Assembly (NCBI GenBank): GCA_036274675.1
Contig: DASUFE010000095.1
Span: 1-13,811 of the forward strand
Length of the DNA stretch: 13,811 bases
Reading direction: 5' to 3'
Source of the DNA: DASUFE01 sp036274675
GTDB lineage: Bacteria > Pseudomonadota > Gammaproteobacteria > HTCC5015
Shown here: positions 1 through 6,030 of the stretch, piece after piece
How the letters are laid out: every line of letters starts with the position of its first letter
Numbering within the stretch: position 1 is the first letter of the stretch
The notes under the pieces: generated by a model
What the model was told of the DNA's origin: nothing
The model's database searches: none
The model's input: only the letters and a program-made list of their open reading frames with translations
Program-made: the position numbers and the translations under genes

Positions 1-594
1 CTCTACGGTGCGGACAAGGAAGCGGCGCCCCTGCTGCTGGATCACAACCAGGTTTTGCGCAGGCTGGAAAACGAAGCCTTCTATTCCCATATTCTCACCA
101 TCAATATCAACGGCACTGCACAGGAAGCGGTATTGCGCGACGTACAGCGCCATCCCGCCAAGCCCCACATCATGCACATGGATTTCCAGCGCATCAGCCA
201 GGATCGCGCCATCCGCGTGCATGTGCCGCTGCACTTCATCAACGAAGACAAGTGCGAAGGCGTCAAGACCGGCGGCGGCCTGATCAGCAAGGTGCTCTCC
301 GAAGTGGAAGTCGAGTGCTTGCCGCGTTATCTGCCCGAATTTATCGAAGTAGATATGGCCAAGGTGCAGCTGGGCGAATCTTTGCATCTGTCCCAACTGC
401 AACTGTCCGAAGGCGTCAAGCTGGTGGCCCTGGCGCACGGCGATTCCACCGTGGCGATGGTCTACAAGCCGCGCGCGGTTGAGGAAGAAGCTCCTGTCGC
501 CGCTACGCCTGCTGAAGGCGAAGCCGCGGCCGCCGCGGCTCCCGCCGCGGGCGCTGAAGGCGCCGACAAGGGCGGTAAAGGCAAGGCCGAATAA
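1..594 (+). CDS. rplY: 50S ribosomal protein L25 / general stress protein Ctc (5' truncated)
   Basis: L25 of the long Ctc type, which binds 5S rRNA in the large ribosomal subunit. The reading frame is open from base 1 and begins LYGADKEAAPLLLDHNQV, the conserved segment that normally follows about 30-35 N-terminal residues, so the true start lies before the window. 197 residues are visible. The first ~60 complete the 5S-binding beta barrel, including HIMHMDFQRI. The rest is the C-terminal TL5/Ctc domain (VHVPLHFINEDKCEGVKTGG) and an Ala/Glu-rich low-complexity tail ending in a lysine/glycine patch (residues about 160-197), common in long Ctc proteins. The stop lies 20 bases before pth, which fits a shared transcript. 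Family is certain; only the missing N terminus is unknown. Confidence 0.95.
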   Translation, partial: LYGADKEAAPLLLDHNQVLRRLENEAFYSHILTININGTAQEAVLRDVQRHPAKPHIMHMDFQRISQDRAIRVHVPLHFINEDKCEGVKTGGGLISKVLSEVEVECLPRYLPEFIEVDMAKVQLGESLHLSQLQLSEGVKLVALAHGDSTVAMVYKPRAVEEEAPVAATPAEGEAAAAAAPAAGAEGADKGGKGKAE

Positions 595-614
595 CGGGCC
601 TTGCTGCCTTTCCA

Positions 615-1223
615 ATGAAGCATGTCGTGGACCCGGGCCTGACCTTGCTGGTCGGCCTGGGCAATCCCGGTTCCAAATACGAACAGACCCGGCACAATGC
701 CGGGTTCTGGTTCGTGGACGAAGTGGCCCGGCGCCTGAGTGCTTCCTTCCGTACTGAAAGCAAATTCCAGGGTCTGGTCGCCGAAGCTTCCCACAAAGGG
801 CGCAAGATTCATCTGCTCAAGCCCACCACTTACATGAATCTGAGCGGCCAGTCGGTGCAGGCCTATGTGCATTACTACGATATCCCGCTGGACCAGTTGC
901 TGATCGCGCACGATGAACTGGATGTGCCGCCCGGGGCCGTCAAGCTCAAATTCGGCGGCGGTTTCGCCGGCCATAACGGCCTGATCGACATGGGCCGTCT
1001 GCCCAGCCCCGATTTCTGGAGACTGCGCATCGGCATCGGGCGGCCTACCCGCAAAGGGCCCGATTACCTGCTGGACCGGCCGGGCAAGGCCGAGCGCGCG
1101 CGGATCGACGAGGCGATAGCCGCCTCTCTCGGCGCCCTGGAGTTGATGCTGGACGGTCAGATGCACAAGGCCATGCAGCAGCTGCACACGCGGCCCGCGG
1201 ATTCCGTTGCCGGTGCGGATTAA
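615..1223 (+). CDS. pth: Peptidyl-tRNA hydrolase
   Basis: Cytoplasmic esterase that cleaves peptidyl-tRNA released by ribosome drop-off and recycles tRNA. The 202-residue length fits the bacterial Pth family (about 190-200). The family signature is complete: GLGNPG with N17, TRHNAG with catalytic H27, TYMNLSG with N75, HDELD with D100, and GHNG with N121. The segment before GHNG reads GGGFAG rather than the usual GGG-x-GG form, and the stretch after it (LIDMGRLPSPDFW) also looks slightly rearranged; the catalytic residues are unaffected. The ATG at 615 gives the usual short lead-in to the first strand. The ribosome-binding site in front is weak, as expected for a gene 20 bases behind rplY and possibly translationally coupled. 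Confidence 0.96.
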   Translation: MKHVVDPGLTLLVGLGNPGSKYEQTRHNAGFWFVDEVARRLSASFRTESKFQGLVAEASHKGRKIHLLKPTTYMNLSGQSVQAYVHYYDIPLDQLLIAHDELDVPPGAVKLKFGGGFAGHNGLIDMGRLPSPDFWRLRIGIGRPTRKGPDYLLDRPGKAERARIDEAIAASLGALELMLDGQMHKAMQQLHTRPADSVAGAD

Positions 1224-1248
1224 GGCGAGCTTCTATGTCACGCTTTAA

Positions 1249-1272
1249 AAAAGCGGCAGAATGCGCCGTTTT
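1249..1272 (+). terminator. Possible weak intrinsic terminator after pth
   Basis: An A-tract and CGGC (1254-1257) can pair with GCCG (1265-1268) followed by TTTT (1269-1272), with a 7-base loop and one bulged G. The GC part of the stem is only 4 bp, so termination would be partial at best. It lies between the pth stop and the antiporter start and could attenuate read-through into the antiporter and ychF. Confidence 0.3.
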
Positions 1273-1302
1273 AATACTGAATAACTCGATAAGGGGCTGA
1301 AG

Positions 1303-2541
1303 ATGGAAAGCAACGCTGCTGACACGATGGAGATCGTTAAACAACTCCTGTTCGTTTTTGGAGTGATCCTGGCCGCCGGCGCGGTTGCCGCATTTGTCGC
1401 CCAGCGCATCCGCGTACCGGATATCGTGCTGTTCATGTTCGCGGGCGTTTTACTCGGTCCCGAAGTCCTGGGAGTGCTCAATATTACAAGCACTTCCGTG
1501 TTGAACCAGCTGATCCTGATTTTCGGCGCTTCCTTTATCATATTTGACGGCGGCGCTTCGCTGCGTTTCGACGTGCTGAAAAAAGTCTGGATCACTTTGA
1601 CGATTATCTCGACCGTCGGCGTCGTGATCACCATGGTTGTTACGGCGATTGCCGCGCAATACGTGCTCGGCATAACGCTGATCACCGCTCTGCTGCTTGG
1701 CTCCGTAATCGCATCTACCGATCCGGCAACCCTGATTCCGGTATTCCGCCAGGTGAAGATTAAAGACCGCGTAACCCAGACTGTGGTCAGCGAATCCGGT
1801 TTGAACGATGCGACCGGCGCCATCATTACCTTGAGCCTGCTGGACATCGCCCTGGGTACGGAAACGTTCTCGCTGGGCGGTTCGCTGTTATCGCTGCTGC
1901 GCGAGGCCGGCATGGGTTTGCTGATCGGCGCCGTGACCGGTTATCTGGCGATCCTTTTTATCGCGCATGAACGCCTCGGATTCCTGCGCGAGCATCTGCC
2001 GCTGGTTGCCCTGCTGGTGGTGATTTCGGGATATCTGTCGGCCTTGAGTTTCCATGGCAGCGGTTTTATGGCCGCGCTGGTCGCCGGCCTGTTCGTGGGC
2101 AACCGGGTTTCCTTCGGTTACCCGCTCGAGCACGGAGAAAACGAGAAACTGGCCGATTTCGTCGAAACCACCGCGTTGATTGTGCGCATCTTCATTTTCA
2201 TCCTGCTCGGTTCGCAGGTGAACTTCGAGCTGATCCGGGAATATTTCTGGAGCAGCCTTATCGTGGTGGCGGTTTTCATGCTGGTCGCGCGTCCGCTGAC
2301 GGTGTTCGCCTGCGCCGGCATCGACCGGCGCGCCGGGTGGTCGCTGCGGGAACTGCTGTTCATGTGCTGGACCCGCGAGACCGGCGTGATCCCGGCGGCG
2401 CTGGCGGGGATGCTGCAGGGCATGAAAGTGCCCGGTGCGGATATCATCGCCGCCGTCACCTTCATGGCGATCCTGTCGACCATCATGATACAGGCGAGCA
2501 GCACGCGCTGGTTCGCCGGCAAACTGGGCTTGCAGGAATAA
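1303..2541 (+). CDS. CPA1-family cation:proton antiporter (NhaP-type Na+(K+)/H+ exchanger)
   Basis: Inner-membrane exchanger expected to swap Na+ or K+ for H+ in pH and salt homeostasis. Its 412 residues are almost entirely hydrophobic, with about a dozen membrane helices. Key motifs are ASTDPATL (D140-P141) and ESGLNDATG (N168-D169); the Asn-Asp pair is the hallmark of the CPA1 branch, usually electroneutral, whereas CPA2 proteins such as NhaA carry Asp-Asp. Later conserved parts include FHGSGFMAALVAGLFVGN and WTRETGVIPAALAG. There is no C-terminal TrkA-N or cyclic-nucleotide domain. The ATG at 1303 has AAGGGG upstream at good spacing; a second in-frame ATG at 1327 is possible. It lies between pth and ychF and ends 34 bases before ychF, so the two are probably cotranscribed. 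Ion preference cannot be read from sequence. Confidence 0.9.
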   Translation: MESNAADTMEIVKQLLFVFGVILAAGAVAAFVAQRIRVPDIVLFMFAGVLLGPEVLGVLNITSTSVLNQLILIFGASFIIFDGGASLRFDVLKKVWITLTIISTVGVVITMVVTAIAAQYVLGITLITALLLGSVIASTDPATLIPVFRQVKIKDRVTQTVVSESGLNDATGAIITLSLLDIALGTETFSLGGSLLSLLREAGMGLLIGAVTGYLAILFIAHERLGFLREHLPLVALLVVISGYLSALSFHGSGFMAALVAGLFVGNRVSFGYPLEHGENEKLADFVETTALIVRIFIFILLGSQVNFELIREYFWSSLIVVAVFMLVARPLTVFACAGIDRRAGWSLRELLFMCWTRETGVIPAALAGMLQGMKVPGADIIAAVTFMAILSTIMIQASSTRWFAGKLGLQE

Positions 2542-2575
2542 ATTTTAACGAGACGCGGGAACGGAGCTTAGAGCT

Positions 2576-3667
2576 ATGGGATTTAAATGCGGTATCGTCG
2601 GCCTGCCCAATGTCGGCAAGTCCACGCTCTTCAACGCACTGACGCGCGCGCAGATCGCGGCCGAAAACTATCCGTTCTGCACCATCGACCCGAACGTCGG
2701 CGTGGTGCCGGTACCCGATCCGCGGCTGGATGCGCTTTCCACTATCGTCAAGCCGCAGAAAATCATTCCGACCACGATGGAGTTCGTCGACATCGCGGGC
2801 CTGGTGGCGGGCGCCTCCAAGGGCGAAGGGCTCGGCAACCAGTTCCTGGGGCACATCCGCGAGACCGATGCAATCGCGCACGTGGTGCGTTGCTTCGAGA
2901 ACGACGATATCATTCACGTCGCCGGCAAGGTGAATCCGCTGAGCGACATTGAAGTCATCGATACCGAACTGATGCTGTCCGACATGGACGCGGTCGACAA
3001 GGCGCTCACGCGCACCGCGCGCAGCGCCAAGTCGGGCGAAAAGGAAGCGGTCGCGCGCGCGAAGCTGCTGGAAGCGCTGAAAGCGCATATCGACGGCGGC
3101 CAACCCGCGCGCACTCTGAAATTGACCGACGAACAGCGGCCGCTGATGAAGGAGTACGGACTGATTACAGCCAAGCCGGTGATGTTCATCGCCAACGTCA
3201 ACGAGGACGGTTTCGAAAACAACCCGCACTTGCAAAGCCTGCAGGCCCACGCGCAAAAGCAGGGCGCCCAGGTGGTCGCAATCTGCGCGGCCATCGAGGC
3301 GGAGATCATGCAGCTGGAAGAAGCCGAGCGACAGGAATTCCTGAAGGACATGGGCATGCAGGAGCCGGGTTTGAACCGCGTGATCCGCGCCGGTTACAGC
3401 CTGCTCGGTCTGCAGACTTTCTTTACCGCCGGCGAAAAGGAAGTCCGCGCCTGGACCGTGAAAAGCGGCGCCACCGCTCCACAGGCCGCCGGTCGCATTC
3501 ATACCGATTTTGAAAAAGGCTTTATCCGCGCCGAAGTCGTGGCCTACGAGGATTACATCCAGTACCGGGGCGAGCAGGGCGCGCGCGATGCCGGGAAGTG
3601 GCGCCTGGAAGGCAAGGAATACCTGATGCATGAAGGCGACGTGGTCCATTTCCGGTTTAATGTTTAA
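2576..3667 (+). CDS. ychF: Redox-regulated P-loop ATPase YchF (Obg family, OLA1 orthologue)
   Basis: Ribosome-associated ATPase of the TRAFAC Obg family, linked to translation and oxidative-stress responses. The 363-residue length is standard. The G1/Walker A loop GLPNVGKST spans residues 9-17 and the G3 region is FVDIAGLVAGASKGEG. The base-specificity motif is NVNE (N207-E210) in place of NKxD, which is why YchF prefers ATP over GTP. A coiled-coil insertion lies in the middle (EKEAVARAKLLEALKAH region), and the C-terminal ~85 residues form the TGS domain (LLGLQTFFTAGEKEVRAWTV to HFRFNV). The ATG at 2576 opens with the typical MGFKCGIVG. The pth-ychF neighbourhood is widely conserved, here interrupted by the antiporter. 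Confidence 0.97.
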   Translation: MGFKCGIVGLPNVGKSTLFNALTRAQIAAENYPFCTIDPNVGVVPVPDPRLDALSTIVKPQKIIPTTMEFVDIAGLVAGASKGEGLGNQFLGHIRETDAIAHVVRCFENDDIIHVAGKVNPLSDIEVIDTELMLSDMDAVDKALTRTARSAKSGEKEAVARAKLLEALKAHIDGGQPARTLKLTDEQRPLMKEYGLITAKPVMFIANVNEDGFENNPHLQSLQAHAQKQGAQVVAICAAIEAEIMQLEEAERQEFLKDMGMQEPGLNRVIRAGYSLLGLQTFFTAGEKEVRAWTVKSGATAPQAAGRIHTDFEKGFIRAEVVAYEDYIQYRGEQGARDAGKWRLEGKEYLMHEGDVVHFRFNV

Positions 3668-3691
3668 TTTTCATCCCCCTGCGCTCCGCGC

Positions 3692-3717
3692 ATCCCTCTT
3701 CGAAACCGAAGGGGGAT
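3692..3717. repeat. REP-like hairpin 3' of ychF
   Basis: An 11-bp stem with one G-T wobble: ATCCCTCTTCG (3692-3702), loop AAAC, CGAAGGGGGAT (3707-3717). An upstream ATCCCCCT (3673-3680) could compete for the same G-run. No T-tract follows, so it is not a classical intrinsic terminator. Motifs and position resemble the element at 13521-13579, also just 3' of a plus-strand gene, suggesting a dispersed intergenic repeat family. Confidence 0.5.
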
Positions 3718-3744
3718 AGAGGAGAGATGATTCCCGGCGCGGAC

Positions 3745-3776
3745 AACACCCGCATTATTTATAAAGTAGTGTCGGT
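3745..3776. repeat. Direct repeat A, copy 1 (tRNA-anticodon-like)
   Basis: Imperfect direct repeat of 4000-4028: apart from a 3-nt indel, 27 of 29 positions match (shared core TTATAAAGT-GTGTCGGT with one substitution). Bases 3746-3758 (ACACCCGCATTAT) are also identical to 13 bases of the neighbouring tRNA-Met gene at 4101-4113 (3' side of the anticodon arm). The unit may therefore descend from a tRNA fragment, though the tRNA link is short. Confidence 0.6.
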
Positions 3777-3787
3777 TTTTGGGTTAA

Positions 3788-3817
3788 GGGAACGGCGTTC
3801 GTTCCGACTACTGATAC
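3788..3817. repeat. Direct repeat B, copy 1
   Basis: Starts GGGAACGGCG and ends in CTGATAC. It matches 3852-3885 at 28 of 30 positions apart from a 4-nt indel. Copy 1 follows direct repeat A copy 1 by 11 bases. Confidence 0.65.
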
Positions 3818-3851
3818 TTTGGATGTTTATCCACTGATCGGTGGAGTCGTT

Positions 3852-3885
3852 GGGAACGGCGCTCGTGCTGTCCGACTAGTGATAC
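3852..3885. repeat. Direct repeat B, copy 2
   Basis: Second copy of the GGGAACGGCG unit. Its CGTGCTGTCCGAC segment is also the outer part of the left arm of the inverted repeat whose right arm ends at 3994, so three related copies exist, one of them inverted. Confidence 0.65.
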
Positions 3886-3994
3886 AAATGTGCCTGTGAG
3901 ATGCATCCCCAGACTCGCAGGCTACGGGTGGACTTGAACCGACGCGTCTGGGGATGTAACTACAGCACAGATGCTTCACGAGTCGGACGGCACG
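3864..3994. repeat. Long imperfect inverted repeat enclosing a tRNA 3'-end fragment
   Basis: Left arm 3864-3916 and right arm 3943-3994 are imperfectly complementary along about 52 bases. The inner 11 bases are perfect: CATCCCCAGAC (3903-3913) against GTCTGGGGATG (3946-3956). The outer 29 bases match at 23 positions. The ~26-base loop holds a copy of the 3' end of tRNA-Met. In single-stranded DNA or RNA this would form a long bulged hairpin. Confidence 0.65.
3920..3943 (-). pseudogene. tRNA-Met 3'-end fragment (relic or attachment-site-like copy)
   Basis: Bases 3920-3940 are identical over 21 positions to 4076-4096, the acceptor strand and T-arm of the intact tRNA-Met gene, in the same orientation and 156 bases away. 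After a 3-base deletion the match continues a few bases into the variable region (GAC). The 5' half and CCA are missing, so it is not functional. The retained part is the segment that tRNA-targeting integrases usually use as att core. Confidence 0.6.
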
Positions 3995-3999
3995 GGATA

Positions 4000-4028
4000 A
4001 ACACTCGCATTTATAAAGTGGTGTCGGT
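4000..4028. repeat. Direct repeat A, copy 2
   Basis: Second copy of the unit at 3745-3776, lacking 3 bases. It adjoins the outer end of the right arm of the inverted repeat and precedes the tRNA-Met gene by 43 bases. Confidence 0.6.
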
Positions 4029-4071
4029 CCCAGGTGAGGAGGAAAGATTGGGCGGGGTAAGAGGATGGAAA

Positions 4072-4148
4072 TGGTGGCTACGGGTGGACTTGAACCACCG
4101 ACACCCGCATTATGAATGCGGTGCTCTAACCAGCTGAGCTACGTAGCC
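4072..4148 (-). tRNA. tRNA-Met (anticodon CAT, elongator)
   Basis: On the minus strand a complete 77-nt cloverleaf with encoded CCA. Acceptor GGCTACG pairs perfectly with CGTAGCC, followed by discriminator A. D-stem GCTC/GAGC; anticodon stem CCGCA/TGCGG with loop TTCATAA, giving anticodon CAT; variable loop GTGTC; T-stem GGTGG/CCACC with loop TTCAAGT. The GGCTACGTAGCTCAG opening is typical of elongator Met rather than initiator Met or lysidine-modified Ile-CAT tRNAs. It is transcribed divergently from eda. No T-rich terminator is visible beyond the CCA end. Confidence 0.97.
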
Positions 4149-4170
4149 CCGGGGCCACAGAAGGGACGGA

Positions 4171-4199
4171 ATAATAGCCGGTTTGACCGGCATTTTCCA
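4171..4199 (-). promoter_or_regulatory. Predicted sigma-70 promoter of tRNA-Met
   Basis: Minus strand: TGGAAA (4199-4194, 4 of 6 to the -35 consensus), a 17-base spacer, then TATTAT (4176-4171, 5 of 6 to the -10). Transcription would start about 15-20 bases before the mature tRNA 5' end. The spacer contains the inverted repeat GCCGGTTTGACCGGC (4177-4191). Confidence 0.45.
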
Positions 4200-4263
4200 G
4201 ACGGGGACAACATGAGGAATAATTTTTCGCCGTGTCGGCCGGCTGGCCATTGAGGTAAGAAAC

Positions 4264-4899
4264 ATGCACGCAGAACTGCTAAAACTTCAGAAAGTCAGGA
4301 TTATCCCGGTGCTCGCGCTGCCCAACGTGGCGGATGCCGCGCCGGTGGCGGAAGCTCTGGTAAAGGGCGGGTTGCCTTGCGCCGAGGTCACATTCAGGAC
4401 CGATGCCGCCGTGGAGGCGATCCGGATCATGGCGAAGCGCGGGGACATGCAGGTCGGCGCAGGGACGGTGCTGAAGGTGGACCAGGTGAAGGCCGCGGTC
4501 GACGCCGGAGCGACCTTCATCGTGTCGCCGGGCATCAACCCCAAGGTCGTCAAGTATTGTGTCGACAATGGCATCCCGATCACTCCCGGAACCGCCAACC
4601 CCACCGATATCGAAGTCGCGCTCGACCACGGGCTCGAGGTCGTGAAATTCTTCCCCGCTGAAACCCTGGGCGGGCTGGAGGCGCTGCAAGCCTTCAGTGC
4701 GCCTTATAACATGATGAGATTCATCCCGACCGGCGGTATCGGCCCCAAGAATCTGCTCGACTACCTCAAATTCCCCAAGGTCATCGCCTGCGGCGGCACC
4801 TGGATGGTGAAGGCGGAGTTGATTGCGGAAAAGAAATTCGATCAGATCGCGAGCCTTTCACGCGAGGCGGTGCAGCTTGCCGCCGGATCCCGGAGTTGA
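4264..4899 (+). CDS. eda: 2-dehydro-3-deoxy-phosphogluconate aldolase / 4-hydroxy-2-oxoglutarate aldolase
   Basis: Class I aldolase that splits KDPG into pyruvate and glyceraldehyde 3-phosphate, the last step of the Entner-Doudoroff pathway; many members also cleave 4-hydroxy-2-oxoglutarate. The 211 residues form one TIM barrel. The Schiff-base lysine is K128 in VVKFFPAE, and the general base E41 sits in AEVTFRT. Other family segments are VGAGTVL, FIVSPGINP, ITPGTANPTDIE and the phosphate-binding FIPTGGIGPKN. GAGGTAAG (4254-4261) lies just ahead of the ATG. There is no edd, zwf or pgl nearby, so it is not in a sugar-acid operon here. It is divergent from tRNA-Met across 115 bases. Confidence 0.96.
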   Translation: MHAELLKLQKVRIIPVLALPNVADAAPVAEALVKGGLPCAEVTFRTDAAVEAIRIMAKRGDMQVGAGTVLKVDQVKAAVDAGATFIVSPGINPKVVKYCVDNGIPITPGTANPTDIEVALDHGLEVVKFFPAETLGGLEALQAFSAPYNMMRFIPTGGIGPKNLLDYLKFPKVIACGGTWMVKAELIAEKKFDQIASLSREAVQLAAGSRS

Positions 4900-5616
4900 T
4901 CGCCTTATGCAATCGCCGGCAACGCCGCGGTACTCGCGTTTAAGGCGTTAAGTCGAACGGGTGCGGAGCGCATGATTCAGGATTCGATATAGATCGAGCG
5001 ATTTATATAAATCTTTTCAATACAGTCACTCGAATGGATGAGGGACGCGAGCGGGAATTTGCTGGTTTTGTAGGGAAAGTTGTGCTATATCATGCGCTCG
5101 GATTCAGGTTTTCATGGGGTCGGACAGGAACCCAGGTAAATGATGTTTGACGGTGTAAATTCCAGCATTCGCGAGTTCCGCCGGACGGGCGGGCTCCTTT
5201 CAGGCGTAGCGTAAATCCCACCTGTTTCATATATATCTGTTGTAGAGCCAGCCTTTGATTTCCATAGCATCCACCATCGAACCGATATTCATCCAACGGG
5301 CAATAATCTTTGCTGGGCAGGATTTGTTTTCAAGCGCTGTACGTACTCAAGGACGCAGCGAGCACAGCCGGATACGCCGCGTGCCGGTTATAGGGTGCGC
5401 TTCCGCGCGCGCGGACGAAACTGAACGCGCCGGGCGGAGCCTTGCGTAGAAACAGTTTGGTAAATGAGCGTTGCAAGTTCATTTTTTAAAGAGCATCGCC
5501 CGGTGGAGAAGATTTAAAAGAATTTAGCCAGTCTGGCTATCTCGTTGCCCAACCATTTGTGTGCTTGGTGGCGCGGCAGCGTAATCTAACAACACACTTT
5601 TTGAGAGTATGTGAAT
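4900..5616. other. Long intergenic region / leader upstream of the RRM gene
   Basis: 717 bases without a convincing gene. Short open frames on either strand lack a credible ribosome-binding site and any family motif. Visible structure: a long-range CGCCTTA/TAAGGCG pairing near the start; an AT-rich stretch with a TATATCAT box near 5080-5090 that could be a -10 without a clear -35; and a perfect 6-bp hairpin TAGCCA-GTC-TGGCTA (5525-5539), 77 bases before the RRM start. The last ~150 bases could be a structured 5' leader. I cannot assign a known RNA family. Confidence 0.5.
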
Positions 5617-5889
5617 ATGAATATTTATGTTGGTAATCTGCCCTATAGCATCAGCGAGGACGAGCTGAAGAACGCATTTGCGAAATTCGGTTCCGTTACG
5701 AGCGTGAAGATCATCATCGACAAGGCGACCGGTCGTTCCAAGGGCTTCGCTTTCGTCGAAATGTCGAGCGCATCGGAGGGCAATCAGGCGATCAAATCCC
5801 TGAATGAAACCGACCTCAACGGGCGGAATATCAAAGTAAACGAAGCCAGACCGCGCGAAGAAAGCGCGCCGCGCAGAGCAAGATTCTGA
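5617..5889 (+). CDS. Small RRM-domain RNA-binding protein
   Basis: A 90-residue protein made of a single RNA recognition motif, expected to bind single-stranded RNA in the cytoplasm. RNP-2 is IYVGNL (residues 3-8) and RNP-1 is KGFAFVEM (42-49); the RNA-stacking aromatics Y4, F44 and F46 are all present. A short Arg-rich tail (RPREESAPRRARF) replaces the Gly-rich tail of some relatives. I chose ATG 5617 over GTG 5611 because GAGAG at 5603-5607 is correctly spaced for 5617 and far too close for 5611, and family members start MNIYVGNL. It is monocistronic, with a long untranslated upstream region and a strong terminator. Such bacterial RRM proteins are often cold- or stress-induced; that is inference here. 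Confidence 0.93.
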   Translation: MNIYVGNLPYSISEDELKNAFAKFGSVTSVKIIIDKATGRSKGFAFVEMSSASEGNQAIKSLNETDLNGRNIKVNEARPREESAPRRARF

Positions 5890-5897
5890 TGTATTGG

Positions 5898-5930
5898 CAG
5901 CGGATCTCCCCGGAGATCCGCTGTTTTTTT
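5898..5930 (+). terminator. Rho-independent terminator of the RRM gene
   Basis: Perfect complementary arms CAGCGGATCTCC (5898-5909) and GGAGATCCGCTG (5912-5923), practical loop CCCG, followed directly by seven T (5924-5930). It starts 9 bases after the stop codon. It lies 100 bases before the 3' end of hrpA on the opposite strand; the T-run favours the plus direction only. Confidence 0.93.
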
Positions 5931-6030
5931 CATCGGTTCCGGGCGCAAACGGCACCGCCGCTTGCGGGCTCTTGTTTTGTTCGCATAGAGCGAGACGGAA
6001 CCGCGAGTCCGGATGTAAGGACGGCTTCGG

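Larger units (their letters stand above)
3668..4071. other. Non-coding repeat-rich intergenic region between ychF and tRNA-Met
   Basis: 404 bases with no credible gene. A short open frame at 3901-4137 exists only because it runs through a tRNA fragment and then into the tRNA gene itself. The interval holds a REP-like hairpin, two families of imperfect direct repeats, a long imperfect inverted repeat, and a duplicated 3' end of the adjacent tRNA-Met. These are listed separately. I read it as a decayed insertion or duplication locus anchored at the tRNA. Confidence 0.7.

Noticed and set aside
2483..3649. 388-residue minus-strand frame opposite ychF
   Set aside because: Shadow of ychF, which has all Obg-family motifs on the plus strand.
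3692..3717. Intrinsic terminator for ychF
   Set aside because: The stem is strong but no T-run follows on either strand, so I list it only as a REP-like hairpin.
3735..4028. CRISPR array
   Set aside because: The repeats are only two copies per family, of unequal length and spacing, with no uniform spacers and no cas genes.
3901..4137. 78-residue frame between ychF and tRNA-Met
   Set aside because: It contains RVDLNRR and RVDLNHRHPHYE, which are the well-known false translations of tRNA sequence; it spans the tRNA fragment and the tRNA gene.
5090..5449. Small frames (68 and 64 residues) in the intergenic region before the RRM gene
   Set aside because: No ribosome-binding site, no motif, and overlapping on opposite strands; not enough to call a gene.
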